From NCBI GenBank assembly GCA_019313735.1, contig JAFDAR010000003.1:1-18904 (forward strand): a stretch of 18,904 bases of DNA, written 5' to 3'. This stretch comes from Deltaproteobacteria bacterium. Lineage in GTDB: Bacteria > Desulfobacterota > Syntrophia > Syntrophales > UBA2210. The notes beneath the pieces were generated by a model. That model searched no databases. It was not told the DNA's origin and worked only from the letters and a program-made list of their open reading frames with translations. Positions 1 to 6,782 of this stretch are shown piece after piece; the first letter of the stretch is position 1; each line of letters begins with the position of its first letter. A program made the position numbers and the translations under genes.

Positions 1-352
1 AGGATCTGCGGATCCTGGTACTACAGGTGGACACTCGGATACAAGCGGACGCCGCATGATCTCAGACATAGGGTGTGAGGACTGCTGTGGAGTTATGTGG
101 CAATGGCTCAGAGAGCAGACATATAGAGTGGATGGACTGCCGGACACCGGAGACCCTTCCTGGTCATGGTATGACCTGCCGGGTGCAAAAGGATCTCTAT
201 ATAGACAGGGCTCTTATGGTGACGTCAAGCTGCTTGCGGGTGCGTACTGGACTCACGGGGCGTATTCCGGGTCGCGGTCTCGTTCTTCGAGTTACTGTCG
301 CTGGGATACGAATACGAGTCTCGGCGGGCGCGGTCGGAGCCCAAAATTGTAA
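1..352 (+). CDS. DGR target protein, C-terminal part (C-type lectin fold); 5' end outside window
   Basis: The frame is open from base 2 to the TAA at 350-352, so the true start lies upstream; the ATG at 56 is internal. The visible 116 residues resemble the C-terminal half of formylglycine-generating-enzyme/C-type-lectin-like DGR targets: a TGGHSDTSGRRMISDIGCED segment, then CCGVMWQWL, a Gly/Asp-rich stretch, and the variable end LLAGAYWTHGAYSGSRSR followed by RWDTNTSLGGRG. In this family the variable residues sit on the ligand-binding face and are rewritten by the reverse transcriptase. The adjacent template repeat and reverse transcriptase confirm the role. Such proteins usually act as phage or cell-surface ligand binders. 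The actual ligand, and whether the protein is a tail fibre or a capsid decoration, cannot be read from this fragment. Confidence 0.88.
   Translation, partial: GSADPGTTGGHSDTSGRRMISDIGCEDCCGVMWQWLREQTYRVDGLPDTGDPSWSWYDLPGAKGSLYRQGSYGDVKLLAGAYWTHGAYSGSRSRSSSYCRWDTNTSLGGRGRSPKL
228..342 (+). repeat. DGR variable repeat (VR)
   Basis: This is the 3' end of the target gene. Bases 228-272 match the template at 390-434 at 40 of 45 positions. The five differences are G238, T245, C252, C254 and G260, each facing an A in the template (A400, A407, A414, A416, A422). Every non-A template base is conserved. The right limit at about 342 is inferred from the protein, because the GGRG-type ending after a GSRxR stretch normally closes such variable regions; the GC-rich stretch 321-342 would be the initiation-of-mutagenic-homing area. 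Beyond 272 the visible template no longer matches. Confidence 0.85.
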
Positions 353-389
353 AACGCAACACGCAAAATTTTCAGGCTGATGAGTTATT

Positions 390-434
390 AGCTGCTTGCA
401 GGTGCGAACTGGAATAACGGGACGTATTCCGGGT
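390..434 (+). repeat. DGR template repeat (TR), apparently 5' portion only
   Basis: The repeat is homologous to 228-272 with adenine-only differences. Read in the frame of the VR it encodes LLAGANWNNGTYSG, with AAC/AAT/AAC codons at the positions that are varied in the VR; asparagine codons rich in A are typical of DGR templates. After base 434 similarity to the VR ends abruptly and an in-frame TAG follows. The rest of the spacer up to the reverse transcriptase (435-550) shows no recognisable match to VR 273-342 and no other gene. In a working DGR the template RNA would be transcribed through this spacer toward the reverse transcriptase. Confidence 0.8.
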
Positions 435-550
435 AGGAATTGGCTAAACTCCTGGCTGAATTCATTGGCCTTCCTGAAAAGGAAAACACAAAACGGAGGA
501 CAGGCGGAGTTAGTAGGGGAAGCTGAAAGTTCTGCCTGCACACACAAAAA

Positions 551-1561
551 ATGAAAAGACACGGGAATTTATTTCAAGAGATTGTCAAAGCTGAAAATAT
601 ATATTTGGCTTATCTCAAAGCCAGGAAGGGTAAAAGGTGGCAAAGAAAAATCCAGGATTTTGAAAAGAATCTTGATGACAACATCGATAGGATACGAAAG
701 GGCTTGATTGATAAGTCTTTTCATACATCGGAATACAAAAGAAAAAGGATATATGAACCAAAAGAAAGAGAAATATTTATCTTGCCCTTTGCTCCTGACA
801 GAATAGTTCAACATGCGCTTATGAATATCATTGAACCGATTTGGGATAAATTAATGATATATCACAGCTATGCATGCAGAGTCGGCAAGGGTATCCATGC
901 CGGAAGTAAAAAGACAATGGAATACGTGAGACGGAATAAATATTGTCTTAAATGTGACATCTCCAAATTCTATCCTTCCGTAGATCACGACATTCTTTAT
1001 GAGATACTTCTCCGAAAACTAAAATGCGCTGATACGCTATGGCTTATTAAAAATATTATTTATAGCCACCCGGATGGCAAAAATATTCCTATAGGTAATT
1101 ACACAAGCCAGTGGTTCGGGAATATATATCTTAATGAGCTTGATACGCACGTTAAACACGAACTGAAGTGTAAGGATTATATCAGGTATTGCGATGATTT
1201 CTGCCTTTTCCATAACGATAAAACGGTTCTGGGTGCGGCAGCAAAAAACATTGAAATGTTTCTCTTAAAACGCTTAAAACTCAAGATGTCAAAATGCGAC
1301 TTATTTCCCGTGTCTCATGGTGTGGATTTTTTAGGGTATCGCCATTTTCGCAAGTATATACTGCTCAGGAAGAGCACTGCAAAACGAGTCAAAAAGAGGT
1401 TGGCCAAGCTACCATGTATGCTCGAAGAGGGTAAGATAAACAGTGAGCAATTCAGATCCTCAGTCGCTTCTACCTGGGGATGGCTGAAATGGGCTAATAC
1501 GTATAATTTTCAATTAGCTGTAAAGATGAATAACCTGCAGGAAATGGTAAATGCGACCTGA
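551..1561 (+). CDS. DGR reverse transcriptase
   Basis: This 336-residue protein is a full-length group II-intron-like reverse transcriptase of the DGR class, which copies template RNA with errors at adenines and feeds the cDNA into the VR. Visible motifs: N-terminal NLFQEIVKAENIYLAYLKAR, ILPFAPDRIVQHAL at about 77-90, catalytic CDISKFYPSVDH at 135-146 (Asp136), IGNYTSQ at 181-187, YCDD at 213-216 and LGY at 261-263. The IGxxxSQ version of RT domain 4, replacing QGxxxSP of other bacterial RTs, is a recognised DGR hallmark. There is no maturase or endonuclease domain. The ATG at 551 is the only one after an upstream in-frame stop (524-526), although no strong Shine-Dalgarno is seen. The next gene overlaps it by 11 bases. 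Confidence 0.95.
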   Translation: MKRHGNLFQEIVKAENIYLAYLKARKGKRWQRKIQDFEKNLDDNIDRIRKGLIDKSFHTSEYKRKRIYEPKEREIFILPFAPDRIVQHALMNIIEPIWDKLMIYHSYACRVGKGIHAGSKKTMEYVRRNKYCLKCDISKFYPSVDHDILYEILLRKLKCADTLWLIKNIIYSHPDGKNIPIGNYTSQWFGNIYLNELDTHVKHELKCKDYIRYCDDFCLFHNDKTVLGAAAKNIEMFLLKRLKLKMSKCDLFPVSHGVDFLGYRHFRKYILLRKSTAKRVKKRLAKLPCMLEEGKINSEQFRSSVASTWGWLKWANTYNFQLAVKMNNLQEMVNAT

Positions 1562-1859
1562 GATTAAACGGTTCTCTGATTTTGCGGAAGAGGAAGGCCC
1601 CCTTGAAGGTGCTAAGGTCAAGATTGACTCGATCCTTAATCAGGAGATTTTTGTTACCGGATATAAAGTCAAAAAGAGTAAATACTCAAAAAAGGGTTCG
1701 GGCCAATGCTTAACCGTACAATTTGAAACAGAAGAGGAGGGGAAAAAGATATTTTTTACCGGATCAAGCGTGCTCTTAGACCAGGTTGAAAAATATGGCA
1801 GTGAAATACCCTTTATGGCTGTAATAAAAAAGATAGACAGATATTATACTTTTTCATGA
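1551..1859 (+). CDS. Small DGR-associated protein of unknown function
   Basis: This 102-residue protein starts inside the end of the reverse transcriptase gene (11-base overlap), so the two are probably translationally coupled. It has no signal peptide or membrane segment. It opens with an acidic stretch (FSDFAEEEGPLEG), then a Lys-rich central part (KVKKSKYSKKGSG) and a run of alternating beta-like segments (CLTVQFETEEEGKKIFFTGS) ending in KKIDRYYTFS. The pattern could fit a small OB-fold or single-stranded-nucleic-acid-binding protein, but that is only an impression. It does not resemble the helical Avd bundle that usually accompanies DGR reverse transcriptases. Its position suggests a role in the retroelement; the function is unproven. 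Confidence 0.7.
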   Translation: MRPEIKRFSDFAEEEGPLEGAKVKIDSILNQEIFVTGYKVKKSKYSKKGSGQCLTVQFETEEEGKKIFFTGSSVLLDQVEKYGSEIPFMAVIKKIDRYYTFS

Positions 1860-1873
1860 GGAGGGATAAGTCA

Positions 1874-2227
1874 ATGAAAGGATTTCCAAAAACTCTGAGT
1901 ACAAAAGAGGATTATCTGTATTGCAAAGCACACTTCCCAAAAGAGCGATGGCAACCGGAATTTCAGCAACTATTGGATGAACGGTTTGATTGGCTGAACA
2001 CTGGAAAGCTAAAAGCAGATGAGACCGGGCTTGATGATAAAACTCACAGGGTTGTAAACGTTGAGGATGAGAGAGAAAAGACTGTAGAGAAATATCAGCA
2101 GGAATATGGCGAGGATAGTAATGCAAAGCTATTTCGATTGGGGTTTACTGTAGACGAAGTAGGCGAATTAATCAACCCTCAAATTGAGGTCAGAAAAACC
2201 GTTGAACCCCTGAACCCTGAACCCTGA
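1874..2227 (+). CDS. Hypothetical phage protein
   Basis: This 117-residue soluble protein is unrecognised. The ATG at 1874 was chosen over the in-frame ATG at 1856 because GAGGAGGG at 1857-1864 lies about 9 bases before it. The sequence has a helical, charged N-terminal part (LSTKEDYLYCKAHFPKERW), a middle with DERFDWLNTG, and LFRLGFTVDEVGELI near the end. The last residues (EPLNPEP) are encoded by the start of a TGAACCC tandem repeat, so the C-terminus seems to have been extended into spacer repeat DNA. It lies between the DGR and the neck genes and may belong to either. Confidence 0.6.
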   Translation: MKGFPKTLSTKEDYLYCKAHFPKERWQPEFQQLLDERFDWLNTGKLKADETGLDDKTHRVVNVEDEREKTVEKYQQEYGEDSNAKLFRLGFTVDEVGELINPQIEVRKTVEPLNPEP

Positions 2228-2242
2228 ACAGGAGCGAAGCGA
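2203..2242 (+). repeat. Tandem heptamer repeat plus GGAGCGAAGCGA word
   Basis: TGAACCCC (2203-2210) is followed by TGAACCC twice (2211-2224) and a partial TGAAC (2225-2229), then GGAGCGAAGCGA at 2231-2242. The array forms the 3' end of the preceding gene and runs almost to the ATG of the next gene at 2246. The AGGAG at 2230-2234 may serve as that gene's ribosome binding site. The same 12-base word recurs at 12951-12962, also after tandem short repeats. Confidence 0.75.
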
Positions 2243-2245
2243 ACA

Positions 2246-2686
2246 ATGGCCTATTGCACACCCGACGACCTGCAAAAATTACTGCCCGAGACGGTATTGA
2301 TCCGGCTGACCGATGACACCGGCGCGGGGGTTATTGATGAGACCAGGGCTTCCGAGGCGATTGCATCGTCCGCGGAGGAGATCGATGCCTATATCGGCGG
2401 CCGCGTGAAGCTGCCTATTGCAGGGACAGCGCCGCCGATATTGGGCAAGATCAACGTCGATATCGCAGTCTATAACCTGTATTCGCGGGTCAAAGAAGAG
2501 ATCCCCCAGACACGAGCCGACCGGTATAAAAACGCGGTTCGGCTCCTGGAAAAAATCTCGAAAGGGGAAATATCAACGGGTCTGCAGCCCCCGCCGGACC
2601 CGCCCGCTGCAGGAGAATATGATGGAGCGGGCCAGGTGGACGCGAGGACGAAGATATTCGATGCCGCCACTATGGAGAAATACTGA
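2246..2686 (+). CDS. Mu gp36-like head-tail joining protein (DUF1320)
   Basis: This 146-residue protein begins MAYCTPDDLQKLLPE and continues with IDETRASEAIASSAEEIDAYIGGRVKLP and INVDIAVYNLYSR, the typical all-helical layout of the DUF1320/phage Mu gp36 family. Members sit between the major capsid and tail genes and act at the neck as head-completion or connector proteins. The C-terminal 35 residues are Pro/Gly-rich and probably disordered. The gene is followed by the gp37-like gene with a TGATG one-base overlap, the same order as in Mu-like phages. No catalytic function is expected. Confidence 0.82.
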   Translation: MAYCTPDDLQKLLPETVLIRLTDDTGAGVIDETRASEAIASSAEEIDAYIGGRVKLPIAGTAPPILGKINVDIAVYNLYSRVKEEIPQTRADRYKNAVRLLEKISKGEISTGLQPPPDPPAAGEYDGAGQVDARTKIFDAATMEKY

Positions 2687-3129
2687 TGCACGAATTTGAA
2701 CAGTTGGAAGACGCTGTTATCCTGGCGCTTGAGCCCCTGCAGGCCGGGGGTCTCAAAACACTGGAAACCTATTCGGGACAATTGGATGTCGAGGATATCG
2801 AGGCGGTGACATTTCAATTTCCGTGTATATATGTCGTGGTTCCGGATTTGTCTCTGATCGATGTGAATCGCTATGACAAATATCAGATGGAATTAATGCT
2901 GATTGTCGGAGACCGCAATGTCAGGGGCAGCGCGGCCGCGGCCAGGGGTGACGTATCCAGCCCCGGCATATATGCCCTGCTCGAAGCAGCGAGAGCCAGG
3001 CTGCACAGGCAACAAATATTGAACGGATGGGCGCGATTGACTTTGAAAAGTGAAGGCTCTCTGGTGTACGCGCCGGAGGCGAGCATATGTCTCTACACGG
3101 CCGCGTATGAAACGCGAACAGTCAAATGA
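2686..3129 (+). CDS. Mu gp37-like protein (DUF1834), probable tail terminator or neck protein
   Basis: This 147-residue protein begins MHEFEQLEDAVILALEPL. It has a central beta-rich PCIYVVVPDL, YQMELMLIVGDRNVRGSAAA and a C-terminal AYETRTVK. The pattern IYVVV..., LxVGDRNxRGxxAARxG, and YALLEAARARLHRQ matches the gp37/DUF1834 family that follows gp36 in Mu-like phages. By position and fold class it probably caps the tail tube or joins it to the neck. It starts with a one-base overlap on the gp36-like gene and is followed by AAGGAGG and the tail tube gene. Confidence 0.8.
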   Translation: MHEFEQLEDAVILALEPLQAGGLKTLETYSGQLDVEDIEAVTFQFPCIYVVVPDLSLIDVNRYDKYQMELMLIVGDRNVRGSAAAARGDVSSPGIYALLEAARARLHRQQILNGWARLTLKSEGSLVYAPEASICLYTAAYETRTVK

Positions 3130-3144
3130 AAAGGAGGACAAATT

Positions 3145-3699
3145 ATGTTTCCTGAAAATCCAAGCACCGAATTATACACATTAGGCAAGGGTATTTTGTC
3201 GATCGCCGAATGGTCGGGAGGAGTCCCAGGGGAATACCGGGATGTGGGAAATTGCCCGAAATTCGAGGCGGAGATCTCTGTTGAGAGGCTGCCGCATTAC
3301 AGTTCACGCTCCGGCGCCAAAACAAAAGACAAGAGCGCAACGATCGAACGCGGCTATAACATTAATTTCGATCTGGATGAAAAATCCGCCAAAAACCTGG
3401 CCATGTTTCTGATGGGCGAACAGGACGGCAACACGATTCATGCCCTGACAAAGACCGACAGGGAATATGCCGCAAAATTCAAGGCGGACAATCCGGAGGG
3501 GCCGAATGATATATGGGAATTCTGGAGATGCCAGATATCTCCCGCAGGCGCGGTTTCGCTTATTGGCGAGGAGTGGTTGAACATGTCATACGCGGGCGAG
3601 GGTCTCTCCGATGTGTCCAATCATGCGGATTCGCCATTTTTTGACGTGACCGGCACTACCACGACAACTACCACGACAACCACTACCACAACGAGTTAA
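3145..3699 (+). CDS. Major tail tube protein with C-terminal poly-Thr tail
   Basis: This 184-residue protein is preceded by a strong AAGGAGG. It has the beta-rich pattern of siphovirus tail tube subunits: an N-terminal LYTLGKGILSIAEW, FEAEISVERLPHYSSRSG, then KDKSATIERGYNINFDLDE, WEFWRCQISPAG and LIGEEWLNMSYAGEGLSDVS. Its position before the chaperone pair and the tape measure gene fits the tail tube. The protein ends with 13 consecutive Thr and one Ser (codons at 3655-3696) after DVTG. In tail tubes the C-terminus is normally exposed, so these residues could stud the tail surface. The main alternative is a related beta-sandwich tail protein; tail tube is favoured by gene order. Confidence 0.82.
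   Translation: MFPENPSTELYTLGKGILSIAEWSGGVPGEYRDVGNCPKFEAEISVERLPHYSSRSGAKTKDKSATIERGYNINFDLDEKSAKNLAMFLMGEQDGNTIHALTKTDREYAAKFKADNPEGPNDIWEFWRCQISPAGAVSLIGEEWLNMSYAGEGLSDVSNHADSPFFDVTGTTTTTTTTTTTTTS
3655..3696 (+). repeat. Poly-Thr coding tract of the tail tube gene
   Basis: Thirteen Thr codons are followed by AGT. All four Thr codons are used (ACT 3, ACC 4, ACG 3, ACA 3), so the run is pure at the protein level but mixed at the DNA level. A 12-base unit ACTACCACGACA occurs twice in tandem (3655-3678), which hints at duplication as one origin. Confidence 0.95.
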
Positions 3700-3709
3700 C
3701 GGAGGAACT

Positions 3710-4081
3710 ATGCGAAAACAGAAGACGATCAAAATAGACGAAAGAGAAATCACCGTCAAAGAACTGCGTGTCAAAGACATCCGCGATATTATTGCAAAGA
3801 GCGACAATCTTGTTGGCGGTGAGCTGGACCAGATAAAGGATCTGCTTCCCCTGGCGACCGACCTCGCCTCCTCCGAGATCGAGGATATGGCGCCGTCCGA
3901 ACTCCGGACAATCTGGGACGCCTTCAGGGAGGTCAACGCGGTTTTTTTCGACCTGGTGGCAAAGACGGGGATCGTGGAGCTTCTCAAAACCTCGGTCCTG
4001 AAGGACTTGACTGCGCTCTTTGCCACCTTATCGGAGCAGGCCACAGAAACCCCTGGGAATACGGATACTCTTTCTTCCTGA
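3710..4081 (+). CDS. Tail assembly chaperone (lambda gpG-like)
   Basis: This 123-residue protein starts after GGAGG. It is an acidic, helical protein beginning MRKQKTIKIDEREITVKELRVKDIRDI, typical of the short tail assembly chaperones encoded between tail tube and tape measure. These bind the tape measure during tail assembly and are absent from the finished virion. As in lambda G/GT, the -1 frame continues into a second conserved-looking segment (4048-4251), so a minority frameshifted product is expected. Zero-frame translation ends soon after, at TGA 4079-4081. Confidence 0.78.
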   Translation: MRKQKTIKIDEREITVKELRVKDIRDIIAKSDNLVGGELDQIKDLLPLATDLASSEIEDMAPSELRTIWDAFREVNAVFFDLVAKTGIVELLKTSVLKDLTALFATLSEQATETPGNTDTLSS

Positions 4082-4251
4082 CGGCTTTTGACGAGACGAC
4101 AAAAATAGAATCAGATCGTCTGAAACAGACGGCAATCTCCATCCGGATCGGCATGCATGCCGATCAGAAAACCTGGCAGGAATATCTGAAAGATGGCACG
4201 CAAAAGCGAAACATTAGAACTCGTTATCCGCGCAAAAGAAACCGCAAGTAA
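4048..4251 (+). CDS. -1 frame extension of the tail chaperone (GT-type frameshift product)
   Basis: This segment has no start codon of its own near its beginning. Read in the -1 frame relative to the chaperone it encodes NPWEYGYSFFLTAFDE, then a helical stretch ending with an Arg/Lys-rich tail and TAA at 4249-4251, overlapping the tape measure gene by 59 bases. The PWxYGYSFF type of sequence is what frameshifted tail chaperone C-termini look like. The fusion would be roughly 180 residues. The slip site is not obvious: T TTT TTC at 3943-3949 is a textbook heptamer in the right phase but lies about 100 bases upstream, while AAACCCC (4047-4053) is nearer but out of phase for a simple tandem -1 slip. 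The -1 frame is open throughout this interval. Confidence 0.7.
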   Translation, partial: NPWEYGYSFFLTAFDETTKIESDRLKQTAISIRIGMHADQKTWQEYLKDGTQKRNIRTRYPRKRNRK

Positions 4252-6781
4252 GGATATCAAAAAATTAAATAAGGCGTTTTCGGTTACCCGAAAGCGGATC
4301 ACGAGCCTGCGGAAAACAGTCCTCAACCTGAAGTCCGCATTTGCCGGTCTGGCCATAGGATATATGGTCAAAAACCTGGTCAGTGCGTCAAATGAGCAGG
4401 CCAAAGCGGTTAAGGGCCTCAATACCGCCCTGAAATCAATGGGCAGGTATACCCCCGAGTTATCGAAAAACCTGCAGGACGTTGCCTCCGCCCTGCAGGG
4501 AGTTACCAATTTCGGCGACGAAGCTACCATTGCCGGACAAAAATTTTTAGTCACCTACCGGGGCATCACTGACGATCTCCTGCCGCGGTCTACAAAAGCT
4601 ATGCTTGATCTTGGGGCCCTAATGGGCGGAGACACCACGCAGGCGGCCAATCTGCTTGGCAAGGCCAGCAGGGGTATGACCGGCGAGCTGATCAGGTCCG
4701 GGATTACGGTGGATGCGAATGTTTATAAAACGCAAGGCTATCTCGGTGTCCTGAAAGCTATTGAATCACAGTCACGCGGCCAGGCCGAGGCCATGCGCAG
4801 GGCGACCGGCCCCTGGATCGCCATCGGCATGGCCATAGGAGATGTTAAGGAAAAACTCGGGGATATGCTCAAGCTTACCTTTGGCCGGTTCGGGGACGAC
4901 CTGCTGGATGTAATCGATCAGATTGATGCCAAAATCAAGCAGTTCAAAAAAAGCGCCGATTTCAAGGACTGGGTGGAAAATACCCGGGACAGGATTCAGC
5001 GTTTTCTTGAGGATACCCTGATGAACGTCGCTGTTTTTTATGACGCGATCCAGCCGATCCTCCACAACATAAAAGTCGTTTTGTCCTCTATCTGGGACAC
5101 GTTCAAGGAGATGCCTGACTGGGCCAAGGAGGTCGGATTAGTTGTGGCTATTCTTGGCGGCAAAAAGGTCGCTGGCGCAATTGCCGGACTCCTGTGGGGA
5201 ATAAGCGAAGTTAAAACCCACCTAAAAATATTCAAGGCGTTGCTTGATAAAAAAATCAGTTGGAAAGATTTTCTCGCATGGCAGAATTTCCAGATAACGA
5301 CCGATCAGATATTAGCGCAAATCGATCAGGTAGAACAAAGAGTCGGCCATTTTTTCCGTGGCAAAATAATCATGCCGGTCAAGGATTTCTGGAAGGAATT
5401 TTCCGCGGCAAAGACCGCGGCTGAAAAAGTCAGGATTTTAACGCAGTATCTGAGGCAACTGCGGGAGGAACGGGCCAAACAGGCCGCAGGGGCAGAGGCC
5501 CCGGCAGCCCCCGCCCCCCCCGTTCCCACGGCCACGGACGCGGCCAAAACCAAATCACACCTGGCCCGTCTCATCGCCTCCACAAAAACGGCCCTGCTCA
5601 TCCTGGCAAACACATATAAGGACGGAGAGGTCAGCCTGCAGCAGTATTTCGACCGCCGCAGGGAACTCATTGAAACGCAGTATGCCGAAGAAATCGCGGC
5701 AATGAAAGCCGCGGCCGCGGCAGAACCTGACCCATCAAAAAAACTTGTCATTGAAGACCGGATATTCGCGAAAGAAGAGGAGCACAAACGCACGCTCATC
5801 GATCTGACCCGTCAGCAGATAGAGGTTGAAGCCGCGCTGGCCCAAAAGAAGATAGAGATCGATCAGGCAATGGCAGATCTCCGTCAGAGGGCGGAGAGCG
5901 AAAAAGGCGGGGGCCTGCTGCAGGCCGGGTTCGACAAAGAATTGGCCGAGATGGACGCCCGCCACGTCGAGGAACTCCAGGGATTTAAGGATATGCTCGA
6001 CAACAAACTCGCGGCTGAGACGGGATACATGGATGAGGCGGCGGCCCTGCGTGATGTTCAAAGGATGCAGCAACTTGAAAAGGAAAAGCTCCTTGCCGAT
6101 CAGGAACGAAGAATTTGGGATGCCAAGCTTGAGAATGCGCAGACCGTTGCCGGGGGCATGGCCGACATATTCGATAATCTCTATGAATTGACCGGCAAAA
6201 AACATAAGGAATTTTTCTATCTGGCCAAAGCGGCCGCGCTGGCCGAGGCTATCATGAATACGGCCCAGGGCGTTACCAAGGCCTTAGCCCAGGGGGGCAT
6301 TATGGGGCCGGTCATGGCCGCTGTGGTGGCAGCGGCGGGAGCCGTGCAAATCGCCACAATAACCGCACAGAAACTGGCCGCGGGCGGGAAAATCCGGGGC
6401 AGTTCGCCATCGGACACCGCTGATAATGTGCCTATCATGGCAACTGCCGGCGAATACGTGCAGCCCGTGAAAACCGTGCAATATTACGGCTCCCGGGTGA
6501 TGGAGGCCATGCGGAAACGGATGATACCGAAAGAATTGTTTGCGGGCCTGACCCTGCCGGATTTTACAATACCGCGGCCCATGTATGCGTTTGCCGCCGG
6601 TGGCCAAATACCAGCGCAGCCGGCGGCACATCGCCCTGAGGGGCGAGATGGCGATATTAATATCATCAATGTAACTGACCCGCGGGACCTGGATTCTTAT
6701 CTGGCCACCGCCGCGGGCGAGAACGCTATCCTGAATGTCCTGTCCTCCAGGGCTTCCGCGGTCAGGAGGATCTTGAGATAA
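4193..6781 (+). CDS. Tail tape measure protein
   Basis: At 862 residues this is the longest gene in the window and sits right after the chaperone pair, as expected for the tape measure that sets tail length and is ejected with the DNA. The N-terminal 60 residues are basic and helical, followed by a hydrophobic AGLAIGYMVKNLV. The ATGPWIAIGMAIGDVKEKLGDM motif near 205-227 is typical of these proteins. A hydrophobic segment near 315-335 (VGLVVAILGGKKVAGAIAGL) and another near 704-722 (GIMGPVMAAVVAAAGAVQI) may insert in the membrane. An Ala/Pro-rich hinge lies near 435-455, with long coiled coils around 460-640. The C-terminus carries Ala/Gly-rich AAGGKIRGSSPSDTADNVP. The start overlaps the frameshift extension. 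At about 1.5 angstrom per residue the tail would be of the order of 130 nm. Confidence 0.9.
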   Translation: MARKSETLELVIRAKETASKDIKKLNKAFSVTRKRITSLRKTVLNLKSAFAGLAIGYMVKNLVSASNEQAKAVKGLNTALKSMGRYTPELSKNLQDVASALQGVTNFGDEATIAGQKFLVTYRGITDDLLPRSTKAMLDLGALMGGDTTQAANLLGKASRGMTGELIRSGITVDANVYKTQGYLGVLKAIESQSRGQAEAMRRATGPWIAIGMAIGDVKEKLGDMLKLTFGRFGDDLLDVIDQIDAKIKQFKKSADFKDWVENTRDRIQRFLEDTLMNVAVFYDAIQPILHNIKVVLSSIWDTFKEMPDWAKEVGLVVAILGGKKVAGAIAGLLWGISEVKTHLKIFKALLDKKISWKDFLAWQNFQITTDQILAQIDQVEQRVGHFFRGKIIMPVKDFWKEFSAAKTAAEKVRILTQYLRQLREERAKQAAGAEAPAAPAPPVPTATDAAKTKSHLARLIASTKTALLILANTYKDGEVSLQQYFDRRRELIETQYAEEIAAMKAAAAAEPDPSKKLVIEDRIFAKEEEHKRTLIDLTRQQIEVEAALAQKKIEIDQAMADLRQRAESEKGGGLLQAGFDKELAEMDARHVEELQGFKDMLDNKLAAETGYMDEAAALRDVQRMQQLEKEKLLADQERRIWDAKLENAQTVAGGMADIFDNLYELTGKKHKEFFYLAKAAALAEAIMNTAQGVTKALAQGGIMGPVMAAVVAAAGAVQIATITAQKLAAGGKIRGSSPSDTADNVPIMATAGEYVQPVKTVQYYGSRVMEAMRKRMIPKELFAGLTLPDFTIPRPMYAFAAGGQIPAQPAAHRPEGRDGDINIINVTDPRDLDSYLATAAGENAILNVLSSRASAVRRILR

Positions 6782-6782
6782 C

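Noticed and set aside
197..562. 121-residue minus-strand open frame over VR and TR
   Set aside because: It spans both DGR repeats and the spacer with no family resemblance, and opposes the clear target gene.
3586..4044. 152-residue minus-strand open frame
   Set aside because: Complement of the tail tube end and the chaperone gene; Ser/Arg-rich composition without motif, no ribosome binding site support.
5326..6205. Minus-strand open frames of about 156 residues opposite the tape measure gene
   Set aside because: Long antisense frames are expected opposite a GC-rich, Ala/Lys-rich coding sequence; no recognisable domains.
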